In this document: positions 17,866 to 27,202 of the stretch, piece by piece
How the letters are laid out: each line of letters opens with the position of its first letter
Position numbering within the stretch: position 1 is the stretch's first letter
Assembly (NCBI GenBank): GCA_947374315.1
Contig: CANCBK010000017.1
Location: 1 to 28,765, forward strand
Reading direction: 5' to 3'
Source: Burkholderiaceae bacterium
Lineage (GTDB): Bacteria; Pseudomonadota; Gammaproteobacteria; Burkholderiales; Burkholderiaceae
Length of the DNA: 28,765 nt
Notes under the pieces: model-generated
What the model was told of the DNA's origin: nothing
Database searches by the model: none
What the model saw: the letters and a program-made list of their open reading frames with translations, nothing else
Made by a program: the position numbers and the translations under genes

Positions 17866-17906
17866 TTGACTTCGCTGAAAGAATATGCCTAAAAAATAGG
17901 CATATT
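17866..17906 (+). promoter_or_regulatory. Perfect dyad with a Fis-like site over a candidate dusB-fis promoter
   Basis: AATATGCCTA (17882-17891) and TAGGCATATT (17897-17906) are perfect 10-base arms around AAAAA. The central 15 bases (17887-17901), GCCTAAAAAATAGGC, fit every fixed position of the Fis consensus GNNYRNNWNNYRNNC and have an A/T core. TTGACT at 17866-17871 (5 of 6 to -35), then 18 bases to TAAAAA at 17890-17895, would put the -10 inside the dyad. fis is the second gene downstream, so autoregulation is plausible. It could instead be a weak terminator after ubiH, but only TTT follows. Confidence 0.5.
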
Positions 17907-17976
17907 TAGTCGCGATTGTGCTAAAGTGACAGCCTTTCCCCAACACTAAAAGCCCTCTCAAAGCCGCCCAATAGAA

Positions 17977-18993
17977 ATGAAGATTGGTTCACACCTTCTC
18001 GCAAATAGACTATTTGTTGCCCCGATGGCTGGAGTAACTGATCGCCCTTTTCGACAGCTTTGCAAAAAGCTAGGGGCTGGCTATGCAGTGTCTGAAATGA
18101 TTGCCTCCAATGCATTGCTATGGAAAAGCGAAAAAACTCAGCGTCGCGCCAATCACCAAGGTGAATTTAAGCCGATTGCCGTCCAAATTGCAGGGGCCGA
18201 CCCCAGAATGATGGCAGCGGCAGCCAAGCTGAATGTGGATCACGGCGCGCAGATCATCGACATCAATATGGGCTGCCCTGCGAAGAAGGTCTGTAATGTT
18301 GCGGCTGGCTCGGCGTTATTAAGAGATGAGCCTTTGGTGCAGCAAATACTAGAGGCCGTAGTTCAGGCAGTAGGCGTAGGCCCTGATGCGGTACCAGTGA
18401 CCTTAAAGATTCGGACAGGCTGGGATCGCGAACATAAAAATGCGATTGATATAGCCCGCCTCGCAGAAAAATCGGGCATCTCGATGCTGACTGTTCACGG
18501 TCGCACGAGAGCAGATTTGTATCACGGCGAGGCTGAGTACGAAACGATTACTGCCGTCAAAAACAGTGTTGCCATTCCCGTTGTAGCCAATGGCGACATC
18601 ACCACTCCAGAAAAAGCAGCTTTTGTTTTGCAAGAGACCGGCGCCGATGCCATCATGATTGGTCGCGCCGCTCAGGGGCGCCCATGGATTTTCCGTGAGA
18701 TTAATCATTTTCTGGAAACAGGCGATAAATTACCCACACCACAGATTAATGAAATTCAGGACATCATGAATGGCCACCTCATTGACCACTATGAGTTCTA
18801 TGGCGAATACATTGGCCTGCGTACGGCACGTAAACATATCGGCTGGTACTGCAAAGGACTGCGGGACTCCCATGCCTTCCGCCAAAGAATGAATACCGCT
18901 GATGATTGCAAGACACAGTTACAAATGGTCAATGACTTTTTTGATGAAATGAAATCCCATTCAGATCGTTTGTTATTTTTAGAAGCAGCCTAA
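17977..18993 (+). CDS. dusB: tRNA-dihydrouridine synthase B
   Basis: 338 residues. DusB uses FMN and NAD(P)H to reduce uridine in the tRNA D-loop. The TIM-barrel N-terminus APMAGVTDRPFRQLCKKLGA is the Dus signature, and catalytic C100 sits in NMGCPAKKVCN. VTLKIRTGWD, TVHGRTR and IGRAAQGRPWIF follow in order, then the helical RNA-binding domain. fis follows after 27 bases, the same arrangement as the E. coli dusB-fis operon, where expression is governed by a strong promoter ahead of dusB. No Shine-Dalgarno sequence is visible. DusB is preferred over DusA/DusC by its fis linkage and motif set. Confidence 0.95.
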   Translation: MKIGSHLLANRLFVAPMAGVTDRPFRQLCKKLGAGYAVSEMIASNALLWKSEKTQRRANHQGEFKPIAVQIAGADPRMMAAAAKLNVDHGAQIIDINMGCPAKKVCNVAAGSALLRDEPLVQQILEAVVQAVGVGPDAVPVTLKIRTGWDREHKNAIDIARLAEKSGISMLTVHGRTRADLYHGEAEYETITAVKNSVAIPVVANGDITTPEKAAFVLQETGADAIMIGRAAQGRPWIFREINHFLETGDKLPTPQINEIQDIMNGHLIDHYEFYGEYIGLRTARKHIGWYCKGLRDSHAFRQRMNTADDCKTQLQMVNDFFDEMKSHSDRLLFLEAA

Positions 18994-19020
18994 ATTTCCA
19001 TTTTGTGAATTTATTTATCC

Positions 19021-19260
19021 ATGACCAATAAGCACCCCATCACCGAATGCATTGAGACCCAGCTACAACGCTACCTGGAAGACCTCAAAGGAACGCCGCC
19101 CTCAGACTTGTATCAAATGGTTCTAGCGGTAGTAGAAAAGCCGATGCTGGAGTTAGTCATGCAGCACGCCAAACAGAATCAATCCTTGGCCGCTCAATAC
19201 CTGGGCATTAACCGTAATACGCTACATAAGAAACTAGTTGAACATCAGCTTCTGAAATAA
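19021..19260 (+). CDS. fis: Fis-family nucleoid-associated DNA-binding protein
   Basis: 79 residues, shorter than the 98 of E. coli Fis; the missing part is the N-terminal arm. Fis is a homodimer that bends DNA and regulates rRNA, tRNA and its own promoter. The C-terminal helix-turn-helix LAAQYLGINRNTLHKKL (56-72) keeps the E. coli DNA-contact residues N53, N64, R65, T67, K70 and K71. The shortened N-terminus may lack the beta-hairpin arms that contact the Hin and Gin invertases in enterobacteria; this is inferred. A Fis-consensus dyad lies upstream of dusB. Confidence 0.92.
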   Translation: MTNKHPITECIETQLQRYLEDLKGTPPSDLYQMVLAVVEKPMLELVMQHAKQNQSLAAQYLGINRNTLHKKLVEHQLLK

Positions 19261-19321
19261 GTCACCCCGCTATTCCTACGCCATTTACTCTTAACCTTCT
19301 TTTATCACTCTCAAATCTCAT

Positions 19322-20902
19322 ATGATCCGTACAGCCCTGCTCTCCGTCTCCGATAAAAATGGCATCCTGCCTTTTGCTAAAGCCCTACATGAGCAAGGCA
19401 TCAAGCTCATCTCCACTGGCGGCACAGCAAAGCTCTTGGCTGAAAACCACTTACCAGTAGTGGAAGTATCCTCGCTGACTAAATTCCCAGAGATGCTAGA
19501 TGGCCGCGTCAAAACATTGCATCCAATGGTGCATGGTGGCTTATTGGCTCGTAGAGACTTTCCGGAACATATGGCTGCATTAAAAGAGCATGGCATCGAT
19601 ACGATTGACATGCTCGTCATTAATCTCTATCCATTCAATGAGACAGTAGCTAAAGCAGATTGCTCATTTGAAGATGCGGTTGAGAATATTGATATTGGTG
19701 GCCCAGCCATGTTGCGCGCTGCTGCCAAGAACCATCAAGACGTCACTGTGTTGATCTCCCCGGAAGATTACGCGCCCGTATTGGAGGAAATGAAGGCCAA
19801 TCAGAACGTAGTTTCTTATAAGACCAATTTAGGTCTCGCTAAAAAAGTATTCGCACATACCGCTCAATACGATGGTGCCATTGCTAATTACCTATCCGCA
19901 CTAGGCGATGATTTAAATCACAAAACACGCTCTGCTTATCCAGAAACCCTGCACCTTGCCTTTGAGAAAGTGCAAGAGATGCGTTACGGTGAGAACCCAC
20001 ATCAATCAGCCGCCTTCTATAAGGATGTTTATCCGATCGATGGTGCGCTTGCCAATTACAAACAATTACAAGGTAAAGAACTTTCTTATAACAACATCGC
20101 CGATGCTGATTCAGCATGGGAATGTGTAAAGAGTTTCACTGGCAATGTGGGTGGTGCAGCAGCGTGCGTGATCATCAAACATGCCAACCCTTGCGGTGTT
20201 GCTGTTGGCGCTAATGCGCTTGAGGCTTACCAAAAAGCCTTTAAAACAGATCCAAGCTCCGCCTTCGGTGGAATCATTGCTTTTAATGTACCTTGCGATG
20301 GCGCAGCTGCTGAAGCGATTTCGAAACAGTTTGTGGAGGTGCTAATTGCACCCAGCTTTAGCGCTGAAGCAAAAGCCATTTTTGCCGCCAAACAAAATGT
20401 GCGTTTATTGGAAATTCCACTCGGCACTGCATTCAATACCTTTGATTTCAAACGCGTAGGTGGCGGCCTACTAGTTCAGTCTCCCGATGCGAAAAACGTG
20501 CTTGAAAGCGAAATGCGGGTTGTGAGCAAGCGCCTCCCCACTCCAAGTGAGATGAATGACATGATGTTTGCATGGAGAGTAGCTAAATTTGTGAAGTCCA
20601 ATGCTATTGTGTATTGCGCTAACGGCATGACCCTCGGTATCGGTGCCGGCCAAATGAGCCGCGTAGACTCTGCACGCATGGCAAGCATTAAGGCTGAGAA
20701 TGCAGGCTTAAGTCTCAAAGGCTCCGCCGTAGCGAGTGATGCCTTTTTCCCATTCCGCGATGGCTTGGATGTTGTCGTCAATGGTGGTGCGAGTTGCGCC
20801 ATTCAGCCAGGCGGGAGCATGCGTGATGATGAAATTATTGCAGCAGCCGATGAACATGGCATTGCCATGATCTTTACCGGCACACGTCACTTTCGTCATT
20901 AA
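19322..20902 (+). CDS. purH: Bifunctional AICAR formyltransferase/IMP cyclohydrolase
   Basis: 526 residues, full length. PurH does the last two steps of IMP synthesis: formylation of AICAR and ring closure. The N-terminal MGS-like cyclohydrolase domain (about 1-145) includes [11 protein letters not shown] and [16 protein letters not shown]. The transformylase domain follows with [13 protein letters not shown] and catalytic K286-H287 in [12 protein letters not shown]; it ends in [14 protein letters not shown] and FTGTRHFRH. It lies 61 bases after fis and 30 before ruvC. I see no terminator on either side, so read-through from dusB-fis to ruvB is possible. Confidence 0.98.
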   Translation: MIRTALLSVSDKNGILPFAKALHEQGIKLISTGGTAKLLAENHLPVVEVSSLTKFPEMLDGRVKTLHPMVHGGLLARRDFPEHMAALKEHGIDTIDMLVINLYPFNETVAKADCSFEDAVENIDIGGPAMLRAAAKNHQDVTVLISPEDYAPVLEEMKANQNVVSYKTNLGLAKKVFAHTAQYDGAIANYLSALGDDLNHKTRSAYPETLHLAFEKVQEMRYGENPHQSAAFYKDVYPIDGALANYKQLQGKELSYNNIADADSAWECVKSFTGNVGGAAACVIIKHANPCGVAVGANALEAYQKAFKTDPSSAFGGIIAFNVPCDGAAAEAISKQFVEVLIAPSFSAEAKAIFAAKQNVRLLEIPLGTAFNTFDFKRVGGGLLVQSPDAKNVLESEMRVVSKRLPTPSEMNDMMFAWRVAKFVKSNAIVYCANGMTLGIGAGQMSRVDSARMASIKAENAGLSLKGSAVASDAFFPFRDGLDVVVNGGASCAIQPGGSMRDDEIIAAADEHGIAMIFTGTRHFRH

Positions 20903-20932
20903 GTTGCAATAAGCAAAAATAAAAAAGTACAA

Positions 20933-21451
20933 ATGCGCTGGATAGGAATCGACCCGGGTCTACGAACCACTGGCTTTGGTGTCATTGATGTTGATGGCCA
21001 AAAACTAACTTATGTAGCCTCTGGGACGATTGAAAGCGGTGACCCAGCTAAAGGTCTCCCCGAAAGATTGGGGATCTTGTATACGGGCATTAAGGAAGTA
21101 TTAGAGACTTACCATCCAGAGCAAGCTGCAATTGAAGAGGTATTCCTCAATGTGAATCCGCGCTCCACTCTGATGCTAGGCCAAGCTCGGGGCGCAGTGA
21201 TTGCCGCTCTAGTCTCTGAAAAACTTTCTGTAGCCGAATACAGTGCCCTGAGAGTCAAACAATCGATCGTTGGTACTGGCCGAGCCACCAAGCCTCAAGT
21301 TCAGGAAATGGTGAAACGCTTACTTCGATTGAATCGAGCCCCAGGAACCGATGCCTCTGATGCCTTGGGTGTAGCTATCTGCGCAGCCCACCACGCGCAA
21401 ATCCCAAAAGCAATTACCGCCGCTCTTGCGTCTAAGAAGCGCAGCAAATAA
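20933..21451 (+). CDS. ruvC: Holliday-junction resolvase RuvC
   Basis: 172 residues. RuvC is the dimeric endonuclease that nicks Holliday junctions symmetrically after RuvAB migration. The four acidic catalytic residues are visible: D7 in [13 protein letters not shown]68 in AIEEVFLN, and D140 and D143 in [17 protein letters not shown]. The short C-terminal tail is basic. It is the first gene of a ruvC-ruvA-ruvB run, with ruvA 28 bases downstream. A clear Shine-Dalgarno sequence is lacking. Confidence 0.98.
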   Translation: MRWIGIDPGLRTTGFGVIDVDGQKLTYVASGTIESGDPAKGLPERLGILYTGIKEVLETYHPEQAAIEEVFLNVNPRSTLMLGQARGAVIAALVSEKLSVAEYSALRVKQSIVGTGRATKPQVQEMVKRLLRLNRAPGTDASDALGVAICAAHHAQIPKAITAALASKKRSK

Positions 21452-21479
21452 CAGCACCCAAACAGGTTAAGATCTTTAT

Positions 21480-22064
21480 ATGATTGGTCGCATTCAAGGA
21501 ATCCTCGTTTCAGTTCACCCTCCCCGCCTTTTGGTTGATTGCCAAGGCGTTGGCTATGAGATTGATGTGCCAATGAGCACCCTGTATCAATTGCCCGAAA
21601 CCAATCAAAAAATTACACTCCTAACGCACTTTCAAGTGCGTGAAGATGCCCAGCAACTCTTTGGCTTTGCCACCGAGACCGAGCGTGAGGCATTTAGAGC
21701 ACTCATCAAGATCAGCGGGGTTGGTTCTCGAACTGCTCTGGCTGTTCTTTCTGGGATGAGCGTCAATGAGTTAGCTCAAGCCATTGCCATGCAAGAAGCG
21801 GGTCGCCTCACTCAGGTTCCCGGCATTGGTAAAAAGACTGCTGAGCGCCTCTGCCTTGAACTCAAAGGAAAGTTAGCCCCTGACCTAGGAATCGCGCTTG
21901 GAGGAAAATCCCAAGCAGTTGAAGCGAGTAGTGAAATTCTGCAGGCACTGCTGGCTCTCGGATATTCAGAAAAAGAGGCTCATCTAGCGCTTAAACAAAT
22001 CCCACCTGACAGCACTGTCTCTGACGGCATTCGGATGGGCTTGAAATACCTCTCGAAGCCTTAA
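21480..22064 (+). CDS. ruvA: Holliday-junction branch-migration protein RuvA
   Basis: 194 residues, three domains as expected. RuvA tetramers hold the junction in a square planar form and load RuvB rings. Residues 1-63 form the OB-fold ([25 protein letters not shown]), followed by tandem helix-hairpin-helix motifs ([16 protein letters not shown] and [20 protein letters not shown]). After a short linker, the C-terminal domain binds RuvB ([20 protein letters not shown]). RuvB follows after 41 bases. Confidence 0.98.
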   Translation: MIGRIQGILVSVHPPRLLVDCQGVGYEIDVPMSTLYQLPETNQKITLLTHFQVREDAQQLFGFATETEREAFRALIKISGVGSRTALAVLSGMSVNELAQAIAMQEAGRLTQVPGIGKKTAERLCLELKGKLAPDLGIALGGKSQAVEASSEILQALLALGYSEKEAHLALKQIPPDSTVSDGIRMGLKYLSKP

Positions 22065-22105
22065 TCACTCAGCACTGCTGACCCAAACACCACTACACTT
22101 GCAAG

Positions 22106-23176
22106 ATGGCAATACATACTGAAGACCTGAGCTCTATTCCTGAAGATTTACCGGAAGGTACTGATCGCATTGTGAGTGGTGCAGCAGGCAATTCTGAAGC
22201 CGTCTTCGAGAGAGCGTTACGCCCAAAACAGCTAGATGAGTATGTGGGACAAACCAAAGCCCGCGCCCAATTAGAGATTTTTATTAGCGCTACTAGAGCG
22301 CGCCAAGAAGCGCTTGATCACGTTCTCTTATTTGGCCCTCCAGGTCTTGGGAAAACCACGCTAGCCCACATCATTGCCCGAGAGCTCGGCGTGAACTTAC
22401 GCCAAACCAGCGGCCCTGTTTTAGATAGGCCTGGTGACCTCGCTGCATTACTTACGAACCTAGAAGAAAACGATGTGCTATTCATCGACGAGATTCATCG
22501 TCTTTCGCCAGTAGTAGAAGAGATTCTGTATCCAGCGCTTGAAGACTACAGCCTAGACATCATTATTGGTGAAGGCCCCGCAGCTCGTAGCGTCAAGATT
22601 GATCTCAAACCTTTCACCTTAATTGGCGCAACTACGCGCGCCGGCATGCTAACCAATCCACTGCGCGATCGTTTTGGCATTGTGGCAAGACTGGAGTTCT
22701 ACACCACTGAAGAGCTCACCAAAATTATTACTCGCTCGGCCAGTCTACTGAAAGCAGCCATAGACCCAGAGGGCTCAGTAGAGATCGCCAAACGCGCTCG
22801 CGGAACCCCACGAATTGCGAACCGCTTACTGCGTCGTGTGCGTGACTACGCCGAAGTCAAAGGCACTGGCACGATTACTAAAGCAATGGCTGATGCCGCA
22901 CTCAAAATGCTTGATGTCGATCCAAGTGGCTTTGATGTGATGGATAGAAAATTACTCGAAGCTATCCTGCATAAGTTTGATGGCGGACCCGTTGGTATTG
23001 ATAACTTGGCTGCGGCGATTGGTGAGGAACGCGACACCATTGAAGATGTCCTGGAGCCTTACTTAATTCAGCAGGGCTACCTACAAAGAACTTCTCGTGG
23101 CAGAGTGGCAACACGGCAGGCTTATGAGCATTTTGGTCTTACGCCACCAAGCAGTATTCATCACTCTGACTCCTGA
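22106..23176 (+). CDS. ruvB: Holliday-junction branch-migration ATPase RuvB
   Basis: 356 residues. RuvB is the hexameric AAA+ motor of branch migration. Walker A is GPPGLGKT (77-84) and Walker B is LFIDEIHRL (with DEIH 128-131). Sensor 1 is GATTRAG, and the arginine-finger region is LRDRFG. The C-terminal winged helix includes [20 protein letters not shown] and [13 protein letters not shown]. The first 30 residues are variable in the family. It is the last gene of the run and is followed by a hairpin terminator. Confidence 0.98.
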   Translation: MAIHTEDLSSIPEDLPEGTDRIVSGAAGNSEAVFERALRPKQLDEYVGQTKARAQLEIFISATRARQEALDHVLLFGPPGLGKTTLAHIIARELGVNLRQTSGPVLDRPGDLAALLTNLEENDVLFIDEIHRLSPVVEEILYPALEDYSLDIIIGEGPAARSVKIDLKPFTLIGATTRAGMLTNPLRDRFGIVARLEFYTTEELTKIITRSASLLKAAIDPEGSVEIAKRARGTPRIANRLLRRVRDYAEVKGTGTITKAMADAALKMLDVDPSGFDVMDRKLLEAILHKFDGGPVGIDNLAAAIGEERDTIEDVLEPYLIQQGYLQRTSRGRVATRQAYEHFGLTPPSSIHHSDS

Positions 23177-23189
23177 GATCTAAGAAATT

Positions 23190-23215
23190 AAAAAACCCGC
23201 AATGGCGAGTTTTTT
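23190..23215. terminator. Bidirectional intrinsic terminator between ruvB and the outer-membrane gene
   Basis: AAAAAACCCGC and GCGAGTTTTTT form an 11-base-pair stem with one C/A mismatch around AATG. The T run serves the ruvB side, and the A run becomes a T run on the minus strand for the convergent barrel gene. It lies 13 bases after the ruvB stop. Confidence 0.85.
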
Positions 23216-23239
23216 AACGATCTCAATTTCTGTAAATAT

Positions 23240-24115
23240 TTAGAAGAGCTTATTGATAGTTAATCCAACAGTTTGAATAGATGCCGTACCAGTACTACTT
23301 CCAATCAATGAGCCTTTATAGCTTGTTGTTGTGCCTGGATTATCAAAAGTGGAATAATAATTTGAGGTTTTATTTTGTGTCATTGCATAGGTATAGCTAA
23401 AGTCCAAGAACCAAGCTTTATCTAAGAAGTAGGTACCACCAAGCATCGCTGCCCCACCATAGACCCACTGTGTAGCCGAAAAGTTTTGTGGAGTTCCAGA
23501 TACATCTGTTCTCACCCCATTAAGATCAGCAAAGCCAATCAAGTTATTAATCTTTGTATTGGCTTGAGATAGTGTTGGGCCAACGCCAAAATAAATAGTA
23601 CTTCTATCAAATGACTGACCAAAATAAGGAATCAAAGAGATTTGATTCTTAATAGTTTTTTGATAAGAAGCTGCAACCGCATTACCCGTAAACGAAGCCC
23701 CACTTGGGTATGTGCCATATTGAGGGATCAGGATACGATTTGTAGTGGCACTTGAGCCCCCCATATAGCTATATGAGAATTTTGCCCCCCATAAATAACT
23801 TGAATCCTGAAATTTTTGGAAGTACCCAGCTTGAATGGCGGGTGCAATTGAATTGCTATTGCCCATACTGATGTCAACGGGTGGGCCACCAGCTGTACCA
23901 GTAGACATGCTGCCAGTGGACATATTAGTAGCCGTTGAGATTCCTGTTGCCTGAAGCCTTTGCCCATTAAATTGAGTGGAATTCGCCCCAAAACCAAGGC
24001 CAACATATGCACCAGAATTTGGTACGAATGAGGTTGTCACTTGCTCTGCATTGGCTAGAGAGGTGCAGCAGGCGATGGACGCAAAGAGATATGCTAAAAC
24101 AGCAGTTTTGTTCAT
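23240..24115 (-). CDS. Outer-membrane beta-barrel protein, function unknown
   Basis: 291 residues. I do not recognise a named family. A signal peptide covers 1-23 (cleavage after LANA). The mature chain has many short alternating strands rich in G, S, T, N and aromatics, such as AYVGLGFGANS, WGAKFSYSYMGGSS and YGGAAMLGGTYFLDKAWFLDFSYTYA (two strands). It ends in VGLTINKLF, a typical C-terminal BAM signal with final Phe. Size and pattern suggest a small Opa/OmpA-like barrel. Residues 57-80 are Ser/Thr/Gly-rich and include NMSTG-SMSTG, encoded by a 15-base tandem repeat, probably in a surface loop. Five 60-base rows counted by hand give about 39% G+C, lower than neighbours. No clear Shine-Dalgarno sequence. 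Confidence 0.75.
   Translation of the reverse strand: MNKTAVLAYLFASIACCTSLANAEQVTTSFVPNSGAYVGLGFGANSTQFNGQRLQATGISTATNMSTGSMSTGTAGGPPVDISMGNSNSIAPAIQAGYFQKFQDSSYLWGAKFSYSYMGGSSATTNRILIPQYGTYPSGASFTGNAVAASYQKTIKNQISLIPYFGQSFDRSTIYFGVGPTLSQANTKINNLIGFADLNGVRTDVSGTPQNFSATQWVYGGAAMLGGTYFLDKAWFLDFSYTYAMTQNKTSNYYSTFDNPGTTTSYKGSLIGSSTGTASIQTVGLTINKLF
23897..23926 (-). repeat. 15-base imperfect tandem repeat inside the barrel gene
   Basis: Two adjacent 15-base units (23897-23911 and 23912-23926) match at 11 of 15 positions. They are in frame and encode NMSTG and SMSTG (residues 64-73). Gain or loss of a unit would keep the frame and change loop length. Confidence 0.6.
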
Positions 24116-24274
24116 TATTGGTAAGGACCGAGATATAAATTGGATATAAGTTACTAGCCCTAAGGCTAATGTGAGGGAGAATTATTGCAGAAAATTATTG
24201 ATGAAGCAGTGATTTATTGATCTCTCATTTCTAGAGTCAATAATCTGTGTGGTACACACTGCTATAAATTAGCG

Positions 24275-25507
24275 TTAGTCCAATACTACCTTCGCAAACT
24301 TACGCTTACCCACTTGCACCACATAAGTTCCCGCTTCAACTTTCAATTGCTTATCGGTAACTGTGATGCCATCAATCTTCACACCGTTTTGCTCAATATT
24401 GCGATTGGCTTCCGATGTTGAAGGTGCTAGTCCTGCAGCCTTTAGAAGGTTGGAGATTGCCATGGGGACGCCAGTGAGATTGACTTCTGGAATATCGTCA
24501 GGCACACCACCTTTAGCGCGGTGATTAAAGTCTTCAAGCGCTTTTTCTGCAGCAGCCTGCGAATGAAAACGGGCCACAATCTCTTGACCCAAAAGCACTT
24601 TGCAATCTCGTGGATTACGACCAGCAGCAACTTCTTGCTTCATTAAATCAATCTCAGTCATTGGGCGAAATGACAACAATGTGAAGTAATCCCACATCAA
24701 GTCATCAGAGATGCTCATCAACTTGCCAAACATTTCACTAGCAGGCTCACTGATGCCAATGTAATTACCTTTGGACTTACTCATCTTGTCATTGCCATCC
24801 AAACCAACGAGGAGTGGCATTGTCAAAATACATTGTGGCTCTTGCCCATATTCACGTTGAAGCTCGCGACCAACCAAGAGGTTAAATTTCTGGTCGGTGC
24901 CACCAAGCTCTAGATCACTTTTCAACGCTACTGAGTCATAACCCTGCATCAAGGGATATAAAAACTCATGCACTGAAATTGGAACTCCACTACGGTAGCG
25001 CTTTGTAAAATCATCACGCTCAAGCATCTGCGCTACGGTGTATCTGGCGGCCAGCTGAATCATGCCGCGCGCACCCAAAGGGTCGCACCATTCGCTGTTA
25101 TAACGAACTTCTGTTTTAGCTGGATCCAGCACCATACTCGCTTGGCGATAGTAGGTCTGTGCATTGACAGCAATTTCTTCAGCAGTTAATGGCGGTCGAG
25201 TGACATTGCGCCCAGAGGGATCGCCAATCATGCTGGTGAAGTCGCCGATCAAGAAAATGACCGTATGGCCTAAATCTTGTAATTGACGCAACTTATTCAA
25301 AACAACTGTATGGCCCAAATGGATATCAGGCGCAGTAGGATCTAAACCCAACTTAATCCGCAACGGAACACCTGTAGCCTGGCTTCTTGCCAACTTTTGA
25401 ATCCAATCTGCTTCAACCAATAGCTCGTCACAGCCCCGCTTGGTGACTTCAAGGGCCGCAAAAACTTCAGGGGTCAGTGGATGTTTTGGTTCTGGTTTAG
25501 CCGTCAT
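24275..25507 (-). CDS. tyrS: Tyrosine--tRNA ligase
   Basis: 410 residues from the ATG at 25505-25507. The frame stays open to 25600, but the extra 31 residues match no TyrRS N-terminus and would overlap anmK. This class I synthetase charges tRNA(Tyr). The HIGH motif is HLGH (63-66), and KMSKS is intact at 241-245. [25 protein letters not shown] is the tyrosine-binding region. A C-terminal S4-like RNA-binding domain covers about 345-405. The sequence style is that of the TyrZ-like branch common in betaproteobacteria. No Shine-Dalgarno sequence is visible. The 159 bases after its stop lead to the barrel gene, without a convincing terminator. Confidence 0.97.
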   Translation of the reverse strand: MTAKPEPKHPLTPEVFAALEVTKRGCDELLVEADWIQKLARSQATGVPLRIKLGLDPTAPDIHLGHTVVLNKLRQLQDLGHTVIFLIGDFTSMIGDPSGRNVTRPPLTAEEIAVNAQTYYRQASMVLDPAKTEVRYNSEWCDPLGARGMIQLAARYTVAQMLERDDFTKRYRSGVPISVHEFLYPLMQGYDSVALKSDLELGGTDQKFNLLVGRELQREYGQEPQCILTMPLLVGLDGNDKMSKSKGNYIGISEPASEMFGKLMSISDDLMWDYFTLLSFRPMTEIDLMKQEVAAGRNPRDCKVLLGQEIVARFHSQAAAEKALEDFNHRAKGGVPDDIPEVNLTGVPMAISNLLKAAGLAPSTSEANRNIEQNGVKIDGITVTDKQLKVEAGTYVVQVGKRKFAKVVLD

Positions 25508-25516
25508 GCTGATTGG

Positions 25517-25561
25517 GTTAACTTGCCTACTTCCGTAGTCGGTTAAATTAGTAGTTAAATT
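25517..25561. repeat. Three GTTAA[A/C]TT direct repeats between tyrS and anmK
   Basis: GTTAACTT at 25517-25524, GTTAAATT at 25542-25549 and GTTAAATT at 25554-25561 lie in the 91-base divergent gap, with start-to-start distances of 25 and 12 bases. They could be binding sites, or just A/T-rich promoter sequence. CATAAT at 25569-25574 is a possible -10 for anmK. Confidence 0.4.
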
Positions 25562-25598
25562 GCTAAAACATAATTGTCGCATTCCTGAGAACAACCGC

Positions 25599-26729
25599 AT
25601 GAATATGCTCCACCCTCGCTATATTGGCCTGATGTCTGGCACCAGCTTAGACGGAATAGATGCCGTACTCGCAGGGCTAGCCCCCAATGGGGGTGTGACC
25701 CTCATAGAGGCGGTCAGCATTGCATTTACGCCTGCATTACGGAAAGCCCTCCTAGAGCTTCAGAGTCCAGGTCATAATGAGATCCACCGCGAAAATCAAG
25801 CGGCTAATGCCTTAGCCTTGGCCTATGCGGATGCCGTGAAGGCTTTGCTATCAAAGACCAATCTCACGCCTGCCGATATCAGCGCGATTGGCGCACATGG
25901 GCAGACTATTCGCCACCAAGCCGATCTTTCCGGTCATCTTGCTTATACCCACCAAACCCTCAATCCTGCCTTTTTAGCCGAATTAACCGGAATTGACGTG
26001 ATTGCAGACTTTAGAAGTCGCGATATGGCCGCAGGTGGCCATGGTGCACCGCTTGTACCCGCCTTTCATGCACAACAATTCGCTTCAGATAAAAACATCG
26101 CCGTACTCAATCTAGGCGGCATTGCAAACCTCACTCTTCTCCCAAAATCTGGAGAAGTAAAAGGATTTGATTGCGGCCCCGGCAATATGTTGATGGATGC
26201 CTGGATTGCGGATCAGCAAGGCCATACCTTTGATGAGAATGGCATGTGGGCATCTCAGGGTGAGGTCAATCAAGCGCTTCTATCAAGAATGCTAGCCGAT
26301 CCATTCTTTTCAAAAGCACCACCGAAGAGCACTGGTCGCGATGACTTTCATCTCGATTGGCTGCAAAAATATATTGGCTCTGACAATATCAATGCGGAAG
26401 ATGTGCAGGCCAGCCTATTACGACTGACGGCTCACTCAGCCTTGCAGGCCTTAGAGCGCTATGCTCCACAAACCCAAGCATTAGTTATCTGCGGTGGCGG
26501 CGCACGCAATACAGCGCTATTAAATACATTCAAGACCAGTGCAAAAAATGTATTTAAGAATGCATTAGAGATCGTGACAAGTGATGCCCTAGGCATTGAC
26601 CCGCAACTAGTGGAAGGGCTCGCTTTTGCATGGCTTGCTTGGGCCCATAAAGAAAAACGGCCAGCAAATTTGCCGGCCGTTACGGGAGCGAAGGGTCCTA
26701 GAATTCTAGGCGCTTGCTATCCCGCTTAG
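25599..26729 (+). CDS. anmK: Anhydro-N-acetylmuramic acid kinase
   Basis: 376 residues from the ATG at 25599; an ATG two codons later or a TTG at 25560 are alternatives. AnmK opens the 1,6-anhydro ring of recycled anhMurNAc and phosphorylates it to MurNAc-6-phosphate. ATP-binding SGTSLDGID is at 13-21, [10 protein letters not shown] near 98-107, [10 protein letters not shown] near 170-179, and [13 protein letters not shown] carries the catalytic Asp (D191). It feeds the same pathway as AmgK-MurU, encoded 11 kb upstream. It is divergent from tyrS and convergent with erpA. Confidence 0.96.
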   Translation: MNMLHPRYIGLMSGTSLDGIDAVLAGLAPNGGVTLIEAVSIAFTPALRKALLELQSPGHNEIHRENQAANALALAYADAVKALLSKTNLTPADISAIGAHGQTIRHQADLSGHLAYTHQTLNPAFLAELTGIDVIADFRSRDMAAGGHGAPLVPAFHAQQFASDKNIAVLNLGGIANLTLLPKSGEVKGFDCGPGNMLMDAWIADQQGHTFDENGMWASQGEVNQALLSRMLADPFFSKAPPKSTGRDDFHLDWLQKYIGSDNINAEDVQASLLRLTAHSALQALERYAPQTQALVICGGGARNTALLNTFKTSAKNVFKNALEIVTSDALGIDPQLVEGLAFAWLAWAHKEKRPANLPAVTGAKGPRILGACYPA

Positions 26730-26749
26730 CTTCTTAATACCTTAAGCGG
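26722..26749. repeat. Inverted repeat spanning the stop codons of anmK and erpA
   Basis: CCGCTTA (26722-26728) and TAAGCGG (26743-26749) are perfect 7-base arms separated by 14 bases. Each arm contains most of one gene's final codons, and both stops lie within it. No T run follows, so termination is doubtful. Confidence 0.4.
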
Positions 26750-27116
26750 AGAAAGAAGATCCGCAACCACAAGTAGTCTGGGCATTCGGATTCTTGATCA
26801 CAAACTGTGAACCATTGATATCTTCTTTGTAATCAATCTCAGCACCAACTAAGTATTGGAAGCTCATAGAATCAACCAATAAAGTGACTCCATTCTTTTC
26901 AAACAAAGTGTCATCTTCATTTACGGCATCATCAAAAGTGAAGCCATATTGAAATCCTGAACAACCGCCACCTTGAACAAAGACGCGCAGTTTTAATTCA
27001 GGATTACCCTCCTCAGCAATCAAGTCAGCTACTTTTGCAGCAGCACTATCTGTAAACACCAATGGAGTTGGTGGCTCAGCTAAGTCTTGTGCAGGTTGTG
27101 CGGCTAATTCGGTCAT
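26742..27116 (-). CDS. erpA: Iron-sulfur cluster insertion protein ErpA
   Basis: 124 residues of the A-type carrier family. ErpA passes Fe-S clusters to apo-proteins in the cytoplasm. The three cluster-binding cysteines are C52 in [11 protein letters not shown] and C116 and C118 in TTCGCGSSF. The N-terminal 20 residues, rich in Ala and Pro, are a variable extension. ErpA is favoured over IscA by the rpsI-argC neighbourhood common in betaproteobacteria. It has one of the few clear ribosome-binding sites here: GGGAG about 7 bases before the ATG. TAAAAT (27153-27148) is a possible -10. Confidence 0.93.
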   Translation of the reverse strand: MTELAAQPAQDLAEPPTPLVFTDSAAAKVADLIAEEGNPELKLRVFVQGGGCSGFQYGFTFDDAVNEDDTLFEKNGVTLLVDSMSFQYLVGAEIDYKEDINGSQFVIKNPNAQTTCGCGSSFSA

Positions 27117-27172
27117 GATTTACTCCCAATTCAAAAGGCAATGTCCTATTTTAGGCTTTTAATGCCCAGATT

Positions 27173-27198
27173 GCTGAAGGGTCTTTCACCCTTCAAGC
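27173..27198 (-). other. Stem-loop between argC and erpA
   Basis: TGAAGGGT (27175-27182) and ACCCTTCA (27188-27195) pair perfectly around a five-base loop (GAAAG on the minus strand), with two further G-C pairs past a one-base bulge. It begins about 5 bases after the argC stop. No U-tract follows, so it may be a processing or stability element and not a full terminator. Confidence 0.5.
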
Positions 27199-27202
27199 TC
27201 GA

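Noticed and set aside
24060..24115. Lipoprotein signal in the barrel gene (SIACC)
   Set aside because: The residues before the cysteine do not fit a lipobox well, and an ordinary cleavage site after LANA is present.
24247..24259. GTGTG-GTA-CACAC dyad after the tyrS stop as a terminator
   Set aside because: Only five base pairs and no U-tract on either strand; too weak to call.
25508..25600. N-terminal extension of tyrS overlapping anmK
   Set aside because: The added residues match nothing expected in TyrRS, and the ATG at 25507 gives the normal length.
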